Assembly: GCA_009869945.1 (NCBI GenBank)
Contig: WIXG01000464.1
Location: forward strand, 1 to 53,029
Length of the DNA stretch: 53,029 bases
Source: Mesaphorura yosii
Lineage: Eukaryota; Arthropoda; Collembola; Poduromorpha; Tullbergiidae
Reading direction: 5' to 3'
Under the pieces are notes generated by a model. That model was not told the DNA's origin, did no database searches, and worked only from the letters and a program-made list of their open reading frames with translations. Position numbers and translations under genes: made by a program. Shown one piece after another: positions 20,914 to 31,273 of this stretch (positions are counted from its first letter, which is position 1; each line of letters begins with the position of its first letter).

Positions 20914-22526
20914 TCACATGACTAAGACATCCACTGTGAACTCGGTGACCATCATGGCTGCAAGGATGTAGAGATCTTTATCAAAGTAGCCCATGAACCC
21001 AAACCGCCACCGAATCGGGTGCAGAGTCGCGACAAGGAGCCGGTCGAAATTTCCGCTACCCGTAACCGCGACGGCAAGCCTCAGACGACGGCATAGTTCA
21101 TTCGAGACTTCCGTATTGCGCCAAACGAGCGCCAGAATCACGACATAGTAGCCGATGATGATCATGCAGTACACGGCAGCCACGGCGAGGAGGAGCGGAC
21201 GAACCACGCCAATGACCAGGAGTTTGAAGACGATGACGAAGGTGCCGAGCAAGAGAATGAGGTGCCCGGGCGACAAATACCTGAAGGTGGTCGCTTCGTA
21301 GGCGGCCTGAATCAGCTGAAGTCTCGTGTACGACTTGTGAAGGGCCGCGAAGTCATCTCGAGTGACCAAATTGCTTTCTTGCATATCCTGAAGGATTTCC
21401 TTCATGAAGAACGATCCGAGGATGGGGAATATACCGGTCATTGCCATGGCACCACCAATACCGGCGAACACGAGGTACTGGTAAAAATGTGTCAGGAAGA
21501 AGGGCACCACGGTGAGAAGGGCATCGAGTTTGGAGTCGGCTGATGTCATTGCCAGTCGAGGAAGGCATGCAAGTTCGGGGGGAAACATGTACAGCGGGTG
21601 GGTTTCACACCTCACAGAGACAAAGAGAGCCATGTCAAGTGGTATGAAAATTGAAGCTAGGAGTATAATCGTGAAGATGAGGTTTGCATCGTGGATTTGA
21701 CGAGCCTTCGTCGACAATGGCCACACTCGGTTCTCTTGGTTCGCTGAAAGAGATCGCATATCACTGATTAAGGATTTACGATTACAAATTCCGGGGACCA
21801 AGGATTGAGAATCGTCAGGCTTAAGGATGTAAATTTTTGGAGAGACAGAAGATCAATTTCTTAAGGATAAAGGATTCAAAATAGTAAGGACTACGGGTTA
21901 CAAATTTTTGGATTTAGGATTACAAATCTTAAGATTCACGGGTGATGTAAATCTAAAAAATGGGATTCGAAATTTTAAGCATTAAGGGTTAAACATAGCA
22001 AATCTTACGGATTATCGATTTCAAAACCCACCAAATAGGGGTTAAGGATTATAAATGTAGACTGGGATTAAGTGGTCCAGCCCAAGACGAAGAAAACAAG
22101 AAATTATGACATTCAAACACATACACTTTCCTTACCTTCGTGTTCGTGACATGTTGACACAAAGAAATTAACGAGCGTTGCAAAATGTTCAACGTTCGTG
22201 GTAACACACATGACAAATAACCCTGAAAGCTGCCCAATGAAGAAGAAGGCGGTCCGCATGCTCCCTTGGAGGGTAGTAAGACGAAACCCATGCTGGCTCG
22301 CGTACATGAACTGGGCGCCACAGGCAAGGAGAGCATATGACAAACTGACGCTCTGGGTCACCCGAGCTTGCACCGTTGCCCACTTCCCTTTGCGTACCAC
22401 CATCCGTTTCTGGACGGGATCCCACTTGGCTTGAGTGCCGGACATTCGGCCGTACAGGGAGCAGAGCTCCATTATTCTGTACGTCTCCCGGGTGAAGAAT
22501 CGCCCACGAGGCCGAAGTTTGTACAT
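20914..22526 (-). CDS. gustatory-receptor-like 7TM protein, two exons
   Basis: Exon 1 22526-22136 and exon 2 21743-20914 are joined by a 392-base phase-1 intron (donor GTAAGG, acceptor TTTCAG), giving 406 residues. The intron is the longest in the window and carries a run of imperfect AAGGATT repeats (21760-22060). Hydrophobic segments include LIFTIILLASIFIPLDMAL, FFLTHFYQYLVFAGIGGAMA, YLSPGHLILLLGTFVIVFKL and LAVAAVYCMIIIGYYVVILA. The tail RFGFMGYFDKDLYILAAMM resembles the end of the 2429-3631 receptor in position. A polyadenylation signal lies 25 bases past the stop. A relic of its last exon occurs at 23.16-23.44 kb. 7TM chemoreceptor family by topology; ligand unknown. Confidence 0.74.
21760..22060 (-). 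repeat. imperfect AAGGATT-type repeats in receptor intron
   Basis: The plus strand shows irregular repeats of TTAAGGAT, TAAGGATT, TTACAAAT and ATTTTTGGA, spaced about 20-35 bases. This looks like a decayed minisatellite inside the intron. Confidence 0.55.
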
Positions 22527-23157
22527 TTTGCTGACTCGTTGGTCGTCTTAAAGTTTGGCTTCCGGGCGGTAACCTTGTCAAGCGCAGACTGGGCACTCGT
22601 CAATCTCAGTCAGGCTGTTCTCTTGTTGTTCTGCCACTCGCTAAGAAACATGGCTGATTCCTTTTTCTAATAAAAGTGACAAAGTTTTCGGAATTATGAA
22701 TAAATGATGTCAGAATCAAGCCAGCAAATTCAGGCCGAACGTTGAAGCACCGTGGGCCAAGATACCCACTTCAACGTGCGCGACTGGACGTGGTCGGTTT
22801 AGTTTTGATGTGTGATTAAATATTCTACGATTAATTTATTTGCTGCTCGACATCCACATTGAAACCAATAATGGAGAATGTGGACACGACTTAGACAAAA
22901 CTCGAACATAGAAGGACAGGAATTAATGGAAATTTAATTATTTACTTCTAATAACCAATTTATTCATCGTGACTTCTAGTCAAGCATCACTTGAAGACTT
23001 TGAAGGTCAAGACTTTTGCCGGGAGAGTGTTGTGCCTCTGGTAGTTTGAAGGTCATATTTCGTTCTCAAGACCGGACAGACAGGTTGAATCACAAGATTG
23101 CCAATAATATTGCATGAGTGTTTTACAAAATTGGAATTAAGGAGAAAGGTTAGCTAA
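22527..23157. other. intergenic, no gene seen
   Basis: AT-rich, no supported gene. It separates an intact receptor from the relic of the same subfamily. Confidence 0.5.
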
Positions 23158-23440
23158 ACGACCAAGTCGTCTACCCTGAGCTTGGTAATCATGACGACCG
23201 CGAAGATGTACAAATTTTTATCAAAGTAGCCCATAAACCCAAATCGGAAGCGAATCGGGGGGAGGGGATTCGGAGCATGAGCCGGTCGATCTTCTCCCTT
23301 GCTCTTGTTCCTTGTCCCTCCCTGAATCTTCACCTTGAGGCGCTGCCGTAAATCAATCGACGCCTCAGTAGTCTCCAGAGCGACCCCTGGACCGTGACAT
23401 AGTAAAAGCTGATGATGACGTTGGTGGTTTCTTGGTTTGC
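23158..23440 (-). pseudogene. C-terminal relic of a gustatory receptor
   Basis: The minus strand from about 23265 reads PIRFRFGFMGYFDKNLYIFAVVM and stops at 23158, matching the end of the receptor at 20914-22526 (PIRWRFGFMGYFDKDLYILAAMM). DNA similarity continues to about 23440 (ACATAGTA and the upstream arginine-rich loop), but with frameshifts. The rest of the gene is absent. It is a truncated tandem copy. Confidence 0.8.
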
Positions 23441-23987
23441 GGTACGACGAGCAGCTTCTTGTTTTCTCTGCGCGCTGTAAAGGAGTATGAGTCTGAGTCT
23501 TTGTTCATAACAGTTAAATGAGTTGTGTCTTCTGGTTGTCCTTGTGCTGTGCACGAGGCTTTGCCTTTTGCCTTTGCGTGAGCTGAGCATTGCAGAACAC
23601 GCGAAGAGAAGGGGAGAGGCAAGAGCGGAGCAGTAGCAGCAGAGTGCGGGAGTTCATATTCAGTCTTCAAGCGAAGCAGTCGCTTGTGTTGTAATTTAAA
23701 GTCAATAAATCCAGTACAAAGCCATCAATTGTAATACCAGAACCCGTTTAAGAGTCCAGTAATTTCGTCCATTGTTGTCCAGCACCGAAGTCGCATCGCA
23801 TTTTCATACGCGTACTCATACGCAGCAGCGAAGACTCGCCATTTAAACAGCGCTCAGCGTCCCACTAAATTCGCGGCGAATCTGTTAGAGTTTAATCACC
23901 TCCAGAGTTTTCTCAAGTGCTTGCTCCCAACCTTTCGGTCTGGCACTTCAACGCTCACCTCTGGCATTACTTTCGGCTTCGGATACC
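23441..23987. other. intergenic, possible solo LTR-like stretch
   Basis: GC-richer block (about 23550-23720) with GAGAGGCAAGAGCGGAGCAG, then TTCAGTCTTCAAGCGAAGCA, GTTGTAATTTAAAGTCAATAAA and a downstream CA-rich end. The order (purine-rich tract, start-like TTCAGTC, AATAAA) resembles an arthropod LTR. No matching partner LTR or clear TG...CA ends with target duplication were found. Confidence 0.25.
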
Positions 23988-24322
23988 GGAGTGCCTCGAT
24001 TTTTGGTACCACACCGACGAGTACTGGCGGTGTTACATCGGAAGGGTGTCTCAAAGCTGGAACCATTCCGTGGGCACGTGCAGCATGGGGATCAGGGAGG
24101 ATGGTATGATTGATTATCCGTTTCAATTAGACGGAGGTTATAAGAAGGGAGGGGGATCCATTCACAGTGGGCTCCAAGTTGAGGGTCGTTGGCGTGGAGG
24201 ACCTCCTGGTGATTGATGGTTCGGTGATGCCCGTTGTGCCCAACGCCAATGTCAACGCGCCTACAATCATGCTGGCTGAGAAGGGGGCCGATAAGATTCT
24301 TAGAGCCTACGGGGCAGTTTAA
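23988..24322 (+). pseudogene. relic of GMC oxidoreductase 3' end
   Basis: Close copy of 1399-1680: ECLDFWYHTDEYWRCYIGR, SQSWNHSVGTCSMG, then SKLRVVGVEDLLVIDGSVMP and NANVNAPTIMLAEKGADKIL to a TAA. After CSMG about 55 extra bases are inserted (GATGGTATG... to ...TTATAAG). They look intron-like, but no GT-AG combination restores the frame, and a 3-base deletion lies just after. Only the catalytic tail is present, with no upstream FAD domain. The 3' flank to about 24440 also matches 1681-1796, so the copy arose at the DNA level rather than by retroposition. Confidence 0.85.
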
Positions 24323-24440
24323 TTGGATTGTGCCTCGGAATCAATCAGCCAGCGTTTATTCTTACAAAAATGAAAAACTTGAGTTCCAAAGATCATTTCT
24401 TCTTGCACAAATATTACTCAGAAGATCAGTATAATTGTAA
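24323..24440 (+). repeat. duplicated 3' flank of the GMC gene
   Basis: Aligns with 1681-1796: TCAATCAGCCAGCGTTTATT, CTTACAAAAATGA, CATTTCTTCTTGCA and GATCAGTATAATTGTAA are shared, with scattered substitutions. Confidence 0.8.
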
Positions 24441-24874
24441 TATAGTAGTCATTTTACAATGGGAATGCCGTCCAGAGGATTTTACTTACATCGTCTTAGA
24501 CGTTTATCGTGGATAATTCCAAGATATCCGTACATGTCAGGCTTCAGTCTCATTAGGCATGAATCAGTCTCATTCGTTGTCAGGTGAATAGTATCAAGTG
24601 CTGATCAGCCGAAAGCTTCCTGAGACCTGGATACAGAGCTGATGAAGGTGATTGCGTAGAGTTTGGCACGCGAAAGGGTCATTCATATGCAACCTGATTA
24701 CAGAAAATGAAACTAATTGATGCAAAGTTATAAATTTTACTTTCTGTGAACCATGTGGTTCCCTGCACCTGCGCTTACTTGTACATCTCCTTGAAGCCCG
24801 TCTGACTGAACGTGAAACTCGATTCGGTGTTGTACATGACGGCCGTTGAGTTTCGGCTGAAGCAGAAACAGTGA
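24441..24874. other. intergenic, no gene seen
   Basis: AT-rich, no supported gene. Short coding-looking patches at 24780-24870 lie next to the following ORF but contain stops. Confidence 0.4.
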
Positions 24875-25174
24875 TTACGGAAGTTTAAAGGTCCAGGGGC
24901 CGGGGACATTGACGCGGGGTGCATTAACCAAAAGATTCCACTTAATTTGCCCGGGTACACGGCTGACCGAGTAGGAGTCAGCTACACCAATTTCCAAGTA
25001 CCCGAATTGGCTCATCTTGGAACAACCCAACGGAAAATTTGTGGTTGTCTTGGACGGCTGCTGGTCGTCTCGATCACGGGCGACGAAAGCGGCTTATTTC
25101 AGCGCTGCTTCAACCTTGACACAGACTTGACTGTCTTCAAGCGCGTCTTCGTTCCGTTCGGGGTCAGATTCTAA
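24875..25174 (+). CDS. unassigned ORF, 5' end undefined
   Basis: Open for 100 codons after a TGA at 24872, with coding-like composition in an otherwise AT-rich stretch. It encodes GDIDAGCINQKIPLNLPGY, VGVSYTNFQVPELAHLG and a C-terminal KRVFVPFGVRF. No ATG is in frame, so it would need an upstream exon. Several Cys and beta-type alternation suggest an extracellular domain. I do not recognise the family. It may equally be a relic. Confidence 0.27.
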   Translation, partial: LRKFKGPGAGDIDAGCINQKIPLNLPGYTADRVGVSYTNFQVPELAHLGTTQRKICGCLGRLLVVSITGDESGLFQRCFNLDTDLTVFKRVFVPFGVRF

Positions 25175-25805
25175 TTTTACTGTGCTGGCCATTGCAATGA
25201 TATCTAATCCCTATACACTAAATCTACTTTGAATGAAGCACTAATTCCCTGCCGAATTGCGAGAAAGTTCAATTCTTGTGAATTGTTAAAGGAAAGGCAA
25301 TTTGAATTTTCGAGTTCAGCTCCAGGCTGAGGCTTATCAATCAGCTTTCAGCAGTGCACTCTTTGTCCAATGCTGGAGTCCATGCAAGCGACGCCACTCT
25401 CACTGTTGATTTTCGAACTGGAATTAAAAATCATAATTGGTGAGATTAACTGTTCGTTCATGATTGGGCGTTGTCGTGCGTGCAACGAACTCGCGTCCTC
25501 GACTTGTCTGTCCAAATCGCATTGCAAGCTTTGTGGGAGGAAAAGGACAAGTGGATTTAGTTATCAAGCAACCAACTCAGCTATATCTACAAAGCTTTGG
25601 GTACGGTTCTGACTGTACTTTACCTTAATTGCAAAATAATTACAAAAACAACAGAAAGCAAGCAGTTTTGAAATCAGTCAGAGTTTTATGTTCGTCATCC
25701 TTCGTCGATTCTAAAGCCAAAGCTAAACCACAACCCACGAGAGAACATTTTGATCCACATACGCGCACAAGACAAGTAGAACACTAAGTACTGAACAAGT
25801 TCGTC
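25175..25805. other. intergenic, no gene seen
   Basis: AT-rich, with short chance ORFs only (for example 25370-25612). Confidence 0.5.
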
Positions 25806-26222
25806 ATGCAGGATCTGCAGGGCAACCAGCTGAAGGCCTTCGGAGTCTTTTCTCGGCATCCGGGCGACTACATTCCTACGGGGACGAAGTTGGGGCCTGA
25901 CGGGTCGGTGGTCGCCCCGCCAGGGTACAGATTTTGGTCGGAGTCACGTTCCTCTGATTGGCGTGCCCGCGCCCGTGCTGCTGGGTGGCACGGTCCCCAG
26001 ACGGAGCACCCGGACGGGTACGGTGGAAATGCTACAGCAGCGGGGCCTCACGGCTATTCCCAAGGCGTCGGTGGTTTCGGTGTCTGTGGAGGAGGCGTGG
26101 ATGCAGCAACGGCAGCGAGGCGCTGGCCGGACGTCGTGGCCAGGGCCGAGGCGAGGAGGCTCAGGCAACCACAGGACGTCTGGATCAAGAAGTACGTCGA
26201 GCCGACCGGAATGGGCCGCTGA
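25806..26222 (+). CDS. unassigned Gly/Arg-rich ORF
   Basis: ATG-started 138-codon ORF. The first 45 residues (KAFGVFSRHPGDYIPTGTKL, GSVVAPPGYRF) look like a genuine protein. The remainder is Gly/Arg/Ala-rich and compositionally odd. From about 25945 another frame reads VPLIGVPAPVLLGG and VEMLQQRGLTAIPKASVVS, which looks more protein-like, so a single frameshift near 25943 may have broken the gene. No domain recognised. No signal peptide. Confidence 0.35.
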   Translation: MQDLQGNQLKAFGVFSRHPGDYIPTGTKLGPDGSVVAPPGYRFWSESRSSDWRARARAAGWHGPQTEHPDGYGGNATAAGPHGYSQGVGGFGVCGGGVDAATAARRWPDVVARAEARRLRQPQDVWIKKYVEPTGMGR

Positions 26223-27192
26223 TACCGACACCAGAATTCAGTCACGATTCATTCAGTCGGTCATAATTCGCAAATTCGCACTCATTTTCGTAATTTCCAC
26301 AGGAAGGCAGTCGTTAATTCAATAAAATTGCATTGCTTGCATTGCGTATGCAAAATTTCCGTCATGGTCATGAGCGCATGAGTCATGGAACAGACTGAGT
26401 CTGAATTGAGGTTTCTTCAATCCGCTCATGAGAACCCAACTCTTTGTTCTGGCCTCATTTGCATACTGGCAATGTGTTAATTATGTTGGGTTCTTGTTTC
26501 AATCTCAGTCTCAGCCTCAACTCCAGTCAAGACAAAGACACAAGGAAGCTTAGTGGTTCAATTTTTCGCAGGAAGTCGAGCGAGATAAGCCAAGCCAGCT
26601 AAACGTAAATAAATAACATGCTGATGCTGATTAGTCATCGACTGCTTAGCACTGCACTGCGATCACTGCGAGCGAGTCACAAAATTCTGTGTCCACTTTT
26701 AAATCCACACACGAACAACAGATATTCAATTTCATTCTCCTCGTCGCTTATCAGTGCTTACTGCTTTCTGTTAAGCTGCTTGTGTGTTTATCTTATCAGT
26801 TCTTCACAGTAAATCGCAGTGTAGTGTAGACAGCCTGCTCCGTAAATGTGATTTGACTGACATTGTTTGAAAACTCTCGTCTGCGCCTGCACCCGAACTG
26901 GGCGACGGCGACCCCACTTGAATTGTTGATCATTCTCAGCCGCTCGATTTCTGGATTCGTGATTCGTGTGAATTCCCAATTAATTTGTAATTTTGCGTAT
27001 TCTATCAGCTCTTATCAGTTGTGGTGTTCGTGATCAATTAACACTTCCACTGCCCGTCCGCAACAGTTTAATTCACATGCCATGGGCATGCGTCATTCAG
27101 TGAGTTATGAGTGTATTGGAGTGATCTGCATGGAGCCACTGCTGTAATTCGTCAGTTAATTAATCACGGATCAGTAAAATAAAGTCACCGAA
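26223..27192. other. intergenic upstream of the NB-ARC gene
   Basis: AT-rich, with no supported gene. Presumed promoter and 5' UTR of the following gene; no clear TATA box. Confidence 0.5.
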
Positions 27193-30100
27193 ATGGGTCG
27201 TGATTCAGATGCGTCGATCTCAGACACAGAAGGCGGGACGGTCGCTGATAAGCGGCGACGAGGTGAGTCCTTTGTGATCATGATTGTAACTAGTAAGCCT
27301 CGAGCATTGAATTAAGCTATTTTGAGGGCCTTTAACTGATTTCTATTTCAGTTGGCTCCGTCGACACGTCCGCCAGTGGGGAAGCAACTACGATCACGCT
27401 CCACGCCGTCCACGTCACTGCGCCCGCGCCCTCGCCTGCACAGCTCCAATTTTCTGGCCGCCAGTCCGAGCTGAATATCCTGCACACGCTTAACGCCAGT
27501 CTCAGCCCGCAGCCGCTGATTGGCGTGGTGGTCTCCGGATTCGGAGGAATTGGCAAGACGGAGTTTGTCCGCTTCTACGCCCGCACGTACTTTGACTATT
27601 TCGGCGGGAACTGCGTTCTGATCCACGCCGAGAACGTGATCGCGATGCGCAACAGCTTCCTGAAGCTGCTGAAGGAGCAGGCGCACGTCGACTGGGGTGC
27701 CATCGACATCTCCAACCAGGACCTGGCCCAGAAGTGCTACAAATTCTTCGAGGGCAAGAAAGCACTCTTCATGTTTGACAATGCAGAAAATTACGGGGCC
27801 GTGAAGGAATTTCTGCCCCCGCCCGCCAACAAGCAGAGGGGTCATGTGCACGTTTTCACATCGCGGAGCGAGGCGCCCCAAGACTGGAGCCCAGCCCAAT
27901 TCGCGACTCTGGCACTTGGGGTCCTGACACTTGAAGACAGCGTGGATTTCCTACGGAAGGCGTTGAGCCCCTGGGCGGAGCAGCAAGCGCATTGGCACGA
28001 GTACAAGAGCCTCGCGGAGGAGTTGGGTTGCTACCCATTGGCGCTCACTCAGGCAGCCGCCTACATCGCCAAGGAGAATTACAAGTTCAGATCCCTGCCG
28101 TACGCCATCAGCGGCTTCCTCCACGCCTTCAAGTTGAATGATTCCGCCATGGAGCTACTGGACTACAAATTCTGGGAGGGCGAAGCCGGCCGGCCCTCGC
28201 ACGCGTACGAGAAGACGCTGTACACCGTTCTGGAGCTCAGCCTGGCCAAAATCCGAAGCAGCTGCACATCCAATAAAAATGTGAGCCCAGGCTCCGGCCC
28301 GGTCCCGAATGTAGGCCATTTCGCCATCGAAATTCTGTACCGACTCGCCTTCTGCGGAGCAGACAAGGTCCCGCTGGCGCTCTTCCTCCACAATTGGCCT
28401 CCTTCATTCGACCAGAACTCTATGGGGGACCAAGAAAGTGTCTGGGGGGCCGTCGAACTTCTACGACGCTATTCGATGATCACCGTCCAGGAAGACCGCT
28501 ACATTTCCGTCCATCGCCTCTTCCAGCGCATCGTGCGTGCTCACGCTCGTGGGCAGGAGCTCAAGTACATTAGCTCGCTCCGGGAAATGATGAGCCCGTA
28601 CATTGTGCCTGGCAAGACCGACAACCCCGTGCCAGACTCAGGCGCGCCGCTGCCGTTCGTCGACCCAGACCAGCGCCTGTTTATCGCGCACGCCCTGCAG
28701 TTGGCCAAGTACACGTTCGAGTATCAGGGGCCGCTCCTCCGCTTCCTCCACCAGAACCGGAACATCGCGCCTTTCGTGCAGGGGCTCGTCGACTTCCACG
28801 CCGGAGCCTGGGCCCTCCTCTGCCAGCACGAGTTTTACCAGGACGCCCTGGAGCTCGCCATCTCCTCCGCTGCCCTGTACGCGCTCGGCCCCTCCCCGCT
28901 CCTGGGGCCCGGCTCTGAGGCGGCACTTGCCATGCGGTTCCGCACCGGCCGCACGTACACGAAGCAGCATTTCTGCTACAAGACTCACGACGAGTACCGA
29001 GGCGCTTATGAGCTGGCCCTGCAGCATTTGGGGGCCGACCACGAGCTGACGCTCGACCTGATGTGCCACCTCGCGTGGATCCTCAGCCAACCGTGCCTCA
29101 ACGAACGGGGGCAGGCACGGGTCTTCTACCAGCAGTGCTACGACCGGGCCCTGTCCGTGCTTGGGCCTTTGCACCGAATCACGGTCCTCGCCAAGGCGGG
29201 CATCGGCTCCGTCGAGAGCCTCGACGACCGGCATAGTCAGGCTCTTGCCGAGCTGCAGGACGTCATCACTTTCGACCTGCTCCTCGACGATATTCTTGAC
29301 GACGAATCCTACCGCATCGTTTTCACAAACCTGCAGAAGGTATACACTGCGCTTGGCCAGCACACCGACGCCTACGACGCGAGTGATCGAATCGTCCGCC
29401 GCCTCGAGTCAAAGTACGGCCCGCTCGCAATTCCGACCCTCATCGCGAAGGTGAACCTCGTCGAGCGGCTCCTCGACCTCCGCGATTTCCGGCGCACGAG
29501 CGAAGTGCTGGACGCCATTTACGCAGAGGCCCAGGCCCGCCTTGGCGAGAACCGGCTCGCGTTTCTGGAGCTCCGCGAGCACGCCGCGACGCTCGCGTCC
29601 GAGACGGGACCCGCCTCGGCCCAGGAGTGGGTACGCCACGTATACGAGGATGTCCTCACCCGAAAGAAGACGACACTCGCCTTCAACGAGGAGCGTCACG
29701 AGTCGGTCATCTGGACTGAGTTCAAAGTCTGCCAGCTGCATTTCCGGCGGCGCGAGTACAACAAGGCGCTGGAGGTCGGGAGGCGCGTCGAGGCGAAGCT
29801 CGCGAGGCTCTGGGGGGAGGATCACGGCAGCACGGGGAAGGTGAGGCGGTTCTTGGCGACAGTGGAGGAGTTCAAGAATCAGGTAACGGGGGGAGTCTGG
29901 GCGTGGGGCGATTCGGAGTACGTTTGTGCGGGGGCAGAGCCGCCAACCCCAACGGCAGCGCCGGCGGCCATGACGGTGATCGAGCCGCAGTTATCACGCC
30001 GACCCTCCAACGCCTGGTCCGAATCGAGCATGAGCACCGCCAGCGTCGTGAGCTCCGGCGCCGTGAGCTCCGGCGCCGTGGCCATGATGAGCCCGGAGAT

Positions 30101-30593
30101 GGAGCCGGTCGAGGGGTCGATGCAAGAAGCAGAGATAATGACGATGACCGAGGCGGCTGAGGCCGAGATGGACACGGAAGCACAAGCGCAAACGAATGTC
30201 CAGTTTGACATTGAAAGTAAGAGGAAGCGCCTGCCTTGGCAAAGCAAAGTCCGAAAAACCCTTTCTTGCTAAAACTGATGATCAATTTTGTTTAATCTTG
30301 CTTAATCTTGTTCTTTTCTTGCAGAATTGACGTGCTCCGTCCCGCCCTGTAACGGCCGCGCCTTTTCGCTCCGGAACGTATTTGTCCGGCACATGGGCAA
30401 CAGCCACCACATCAATCTGTACCGGGACAAACGGAAGGAGCGCGTCTTCACGTGCCCGCACTGCGAGAAGAAGTGCGGACGTGCAGACAATCTTCGAAGC
30501 CACATTAAGAAACGGCATGGCGGCGTCGGTGCGAGTAGCACGAGCAGTGGCTTCAGCGACTCGAATTCCAATTCCAACCCGAGTTCGGTGTAA
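27193..30593 (+). CDS. NB-ARC/TPR STAND NTPase fused to C2H2 zinc fingers
   Basis: Three exons: 27193-27262, 27352-30216 and 30325-30593. The introns (89 and 108 bases; donors GTGAGT and GTAAGA, acceptors TTTCAG and TTGCAG) are both phase 1, giving about 1067 residues. The NB-ARC domain has a P-loop GFGGIGKT (86-93), Walker B ALFMFDN (161-167), a sensor-like VFTSRSE, and a GLPL-type CYPLALTQAAAY (about 250-261). A winged-helix-like region and a long series of TPR-like helical pairs (about 440-830) follow. A low-complexity acidic linker precedes exon 3, which encodes two C2H2 fingers (CSVPPC...H-x4-H and CPHCEKKCGRADNLRSH-x4-H). If intron 2 is retained, the protein ends at 30272 with a basic tail (ESKRKRLPWQSKVRKTLSC). 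STAND proteins are signal-switch ATPases in immunity or cell death; a DNA-binding tail would suggest nuclear action. Function is inferred only. Confidence 0.85.
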
Positions 30594-30993
30594 AAAAAGA
30601 AATATGGCCGGCAGGGCAAGCTTTTTATTTTTCCATTTTTGAATGCTAGTTTGTTTTAATTGTTAGGTTATTTCGTTACTTCATTTATTGACTGTTCAAT
30701 TTTAATCACGTAATTTCGTAAGGCGTACGTTTTGTAAAATTCCCAAATGAACAGGACACTATCAGACCACAGAATTTCGATTAAGACCCTGACGGCCTAC
30801 ATTTTGCTCTTCCTGTAGCATTTTTGATCACTTCGTGAGCAACAAAGTTGTGATTTATGTGGCTTAATTTAGGTCGATTTGACTGTGATTCTGCCTTCTC
30901 GTGGCCTGGCTTGGCTTCGAGGAAGCATTTTGGACCTAACAACTCGAGTCTTTGTCTTTCATTCAAGAACTTGAAATCGAAACTTTCTTCGCC
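30594..30993. other. intergenic, no gene seen
   Basis: 3' flank of the NB-ARC gene and 5' region of the next small ORF. AT-rich, nothing supported. Confidence 0.5.
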
Positions 30994-31188
30994 ATGTCTG
31001 CTGATGATGGAGTGTTGGAACTTCCGTACGGAGGTAAGCTAATTGTCCCAAGAGTGAATGAGCCCATCACCTTAACCTTCGCTTTTCTTGTTGCAGGGAC
31101 AATGTTGGTGGCCGACATAAAGGAGTGGTACCGCTTGCCCCTCAACCGAACGAACGAGATCACCGTCGGTTGCACTTTTGCACTTTAA
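30994..31188 (+). CDS. tiny spliced ORF, unknown
   Basis: Exon 30994-31033 and exon 31097-31188 are joined by a 63-base phase-1 intron with strong sites (GGTAAGC, polypyrimidine tract, TTGCAG). The peptide is 43 residues (MSADDGVLELPYGG then TMLVADIKEWYRLPL) with no signal peptide. An AATAAA at 31229-31234 sits 41 bases beyond the stop. The correct splice phase plus polyadenylation signal argue for a real transcript, but the peptide is not recognised, and it could be the tail of a longer gene with unseen 5' exons. It converges tail-to-tail with the lipocalin at 31274. Confidence 0.36.
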   Translation: MSADDGVLELPYGGKLIVPRVNEPITLTFAFLVAGTMLVADIKEWYRLPLNRTNEITVGCTFAL

Positions 31189-31273
31189 CGTTAGCGGGTG
31201 AAGATGCACGATGCCCCACAAATACGTAAATAAAGTGAGCACTTGGCATGAGGTTCTCTTTTATTTTATTAAT

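Noticed and set aside
28638..29363. 241-codon minus-strand ORF over the TPR region
   Set aside because: Composition-driven antisense ORF; no domain.
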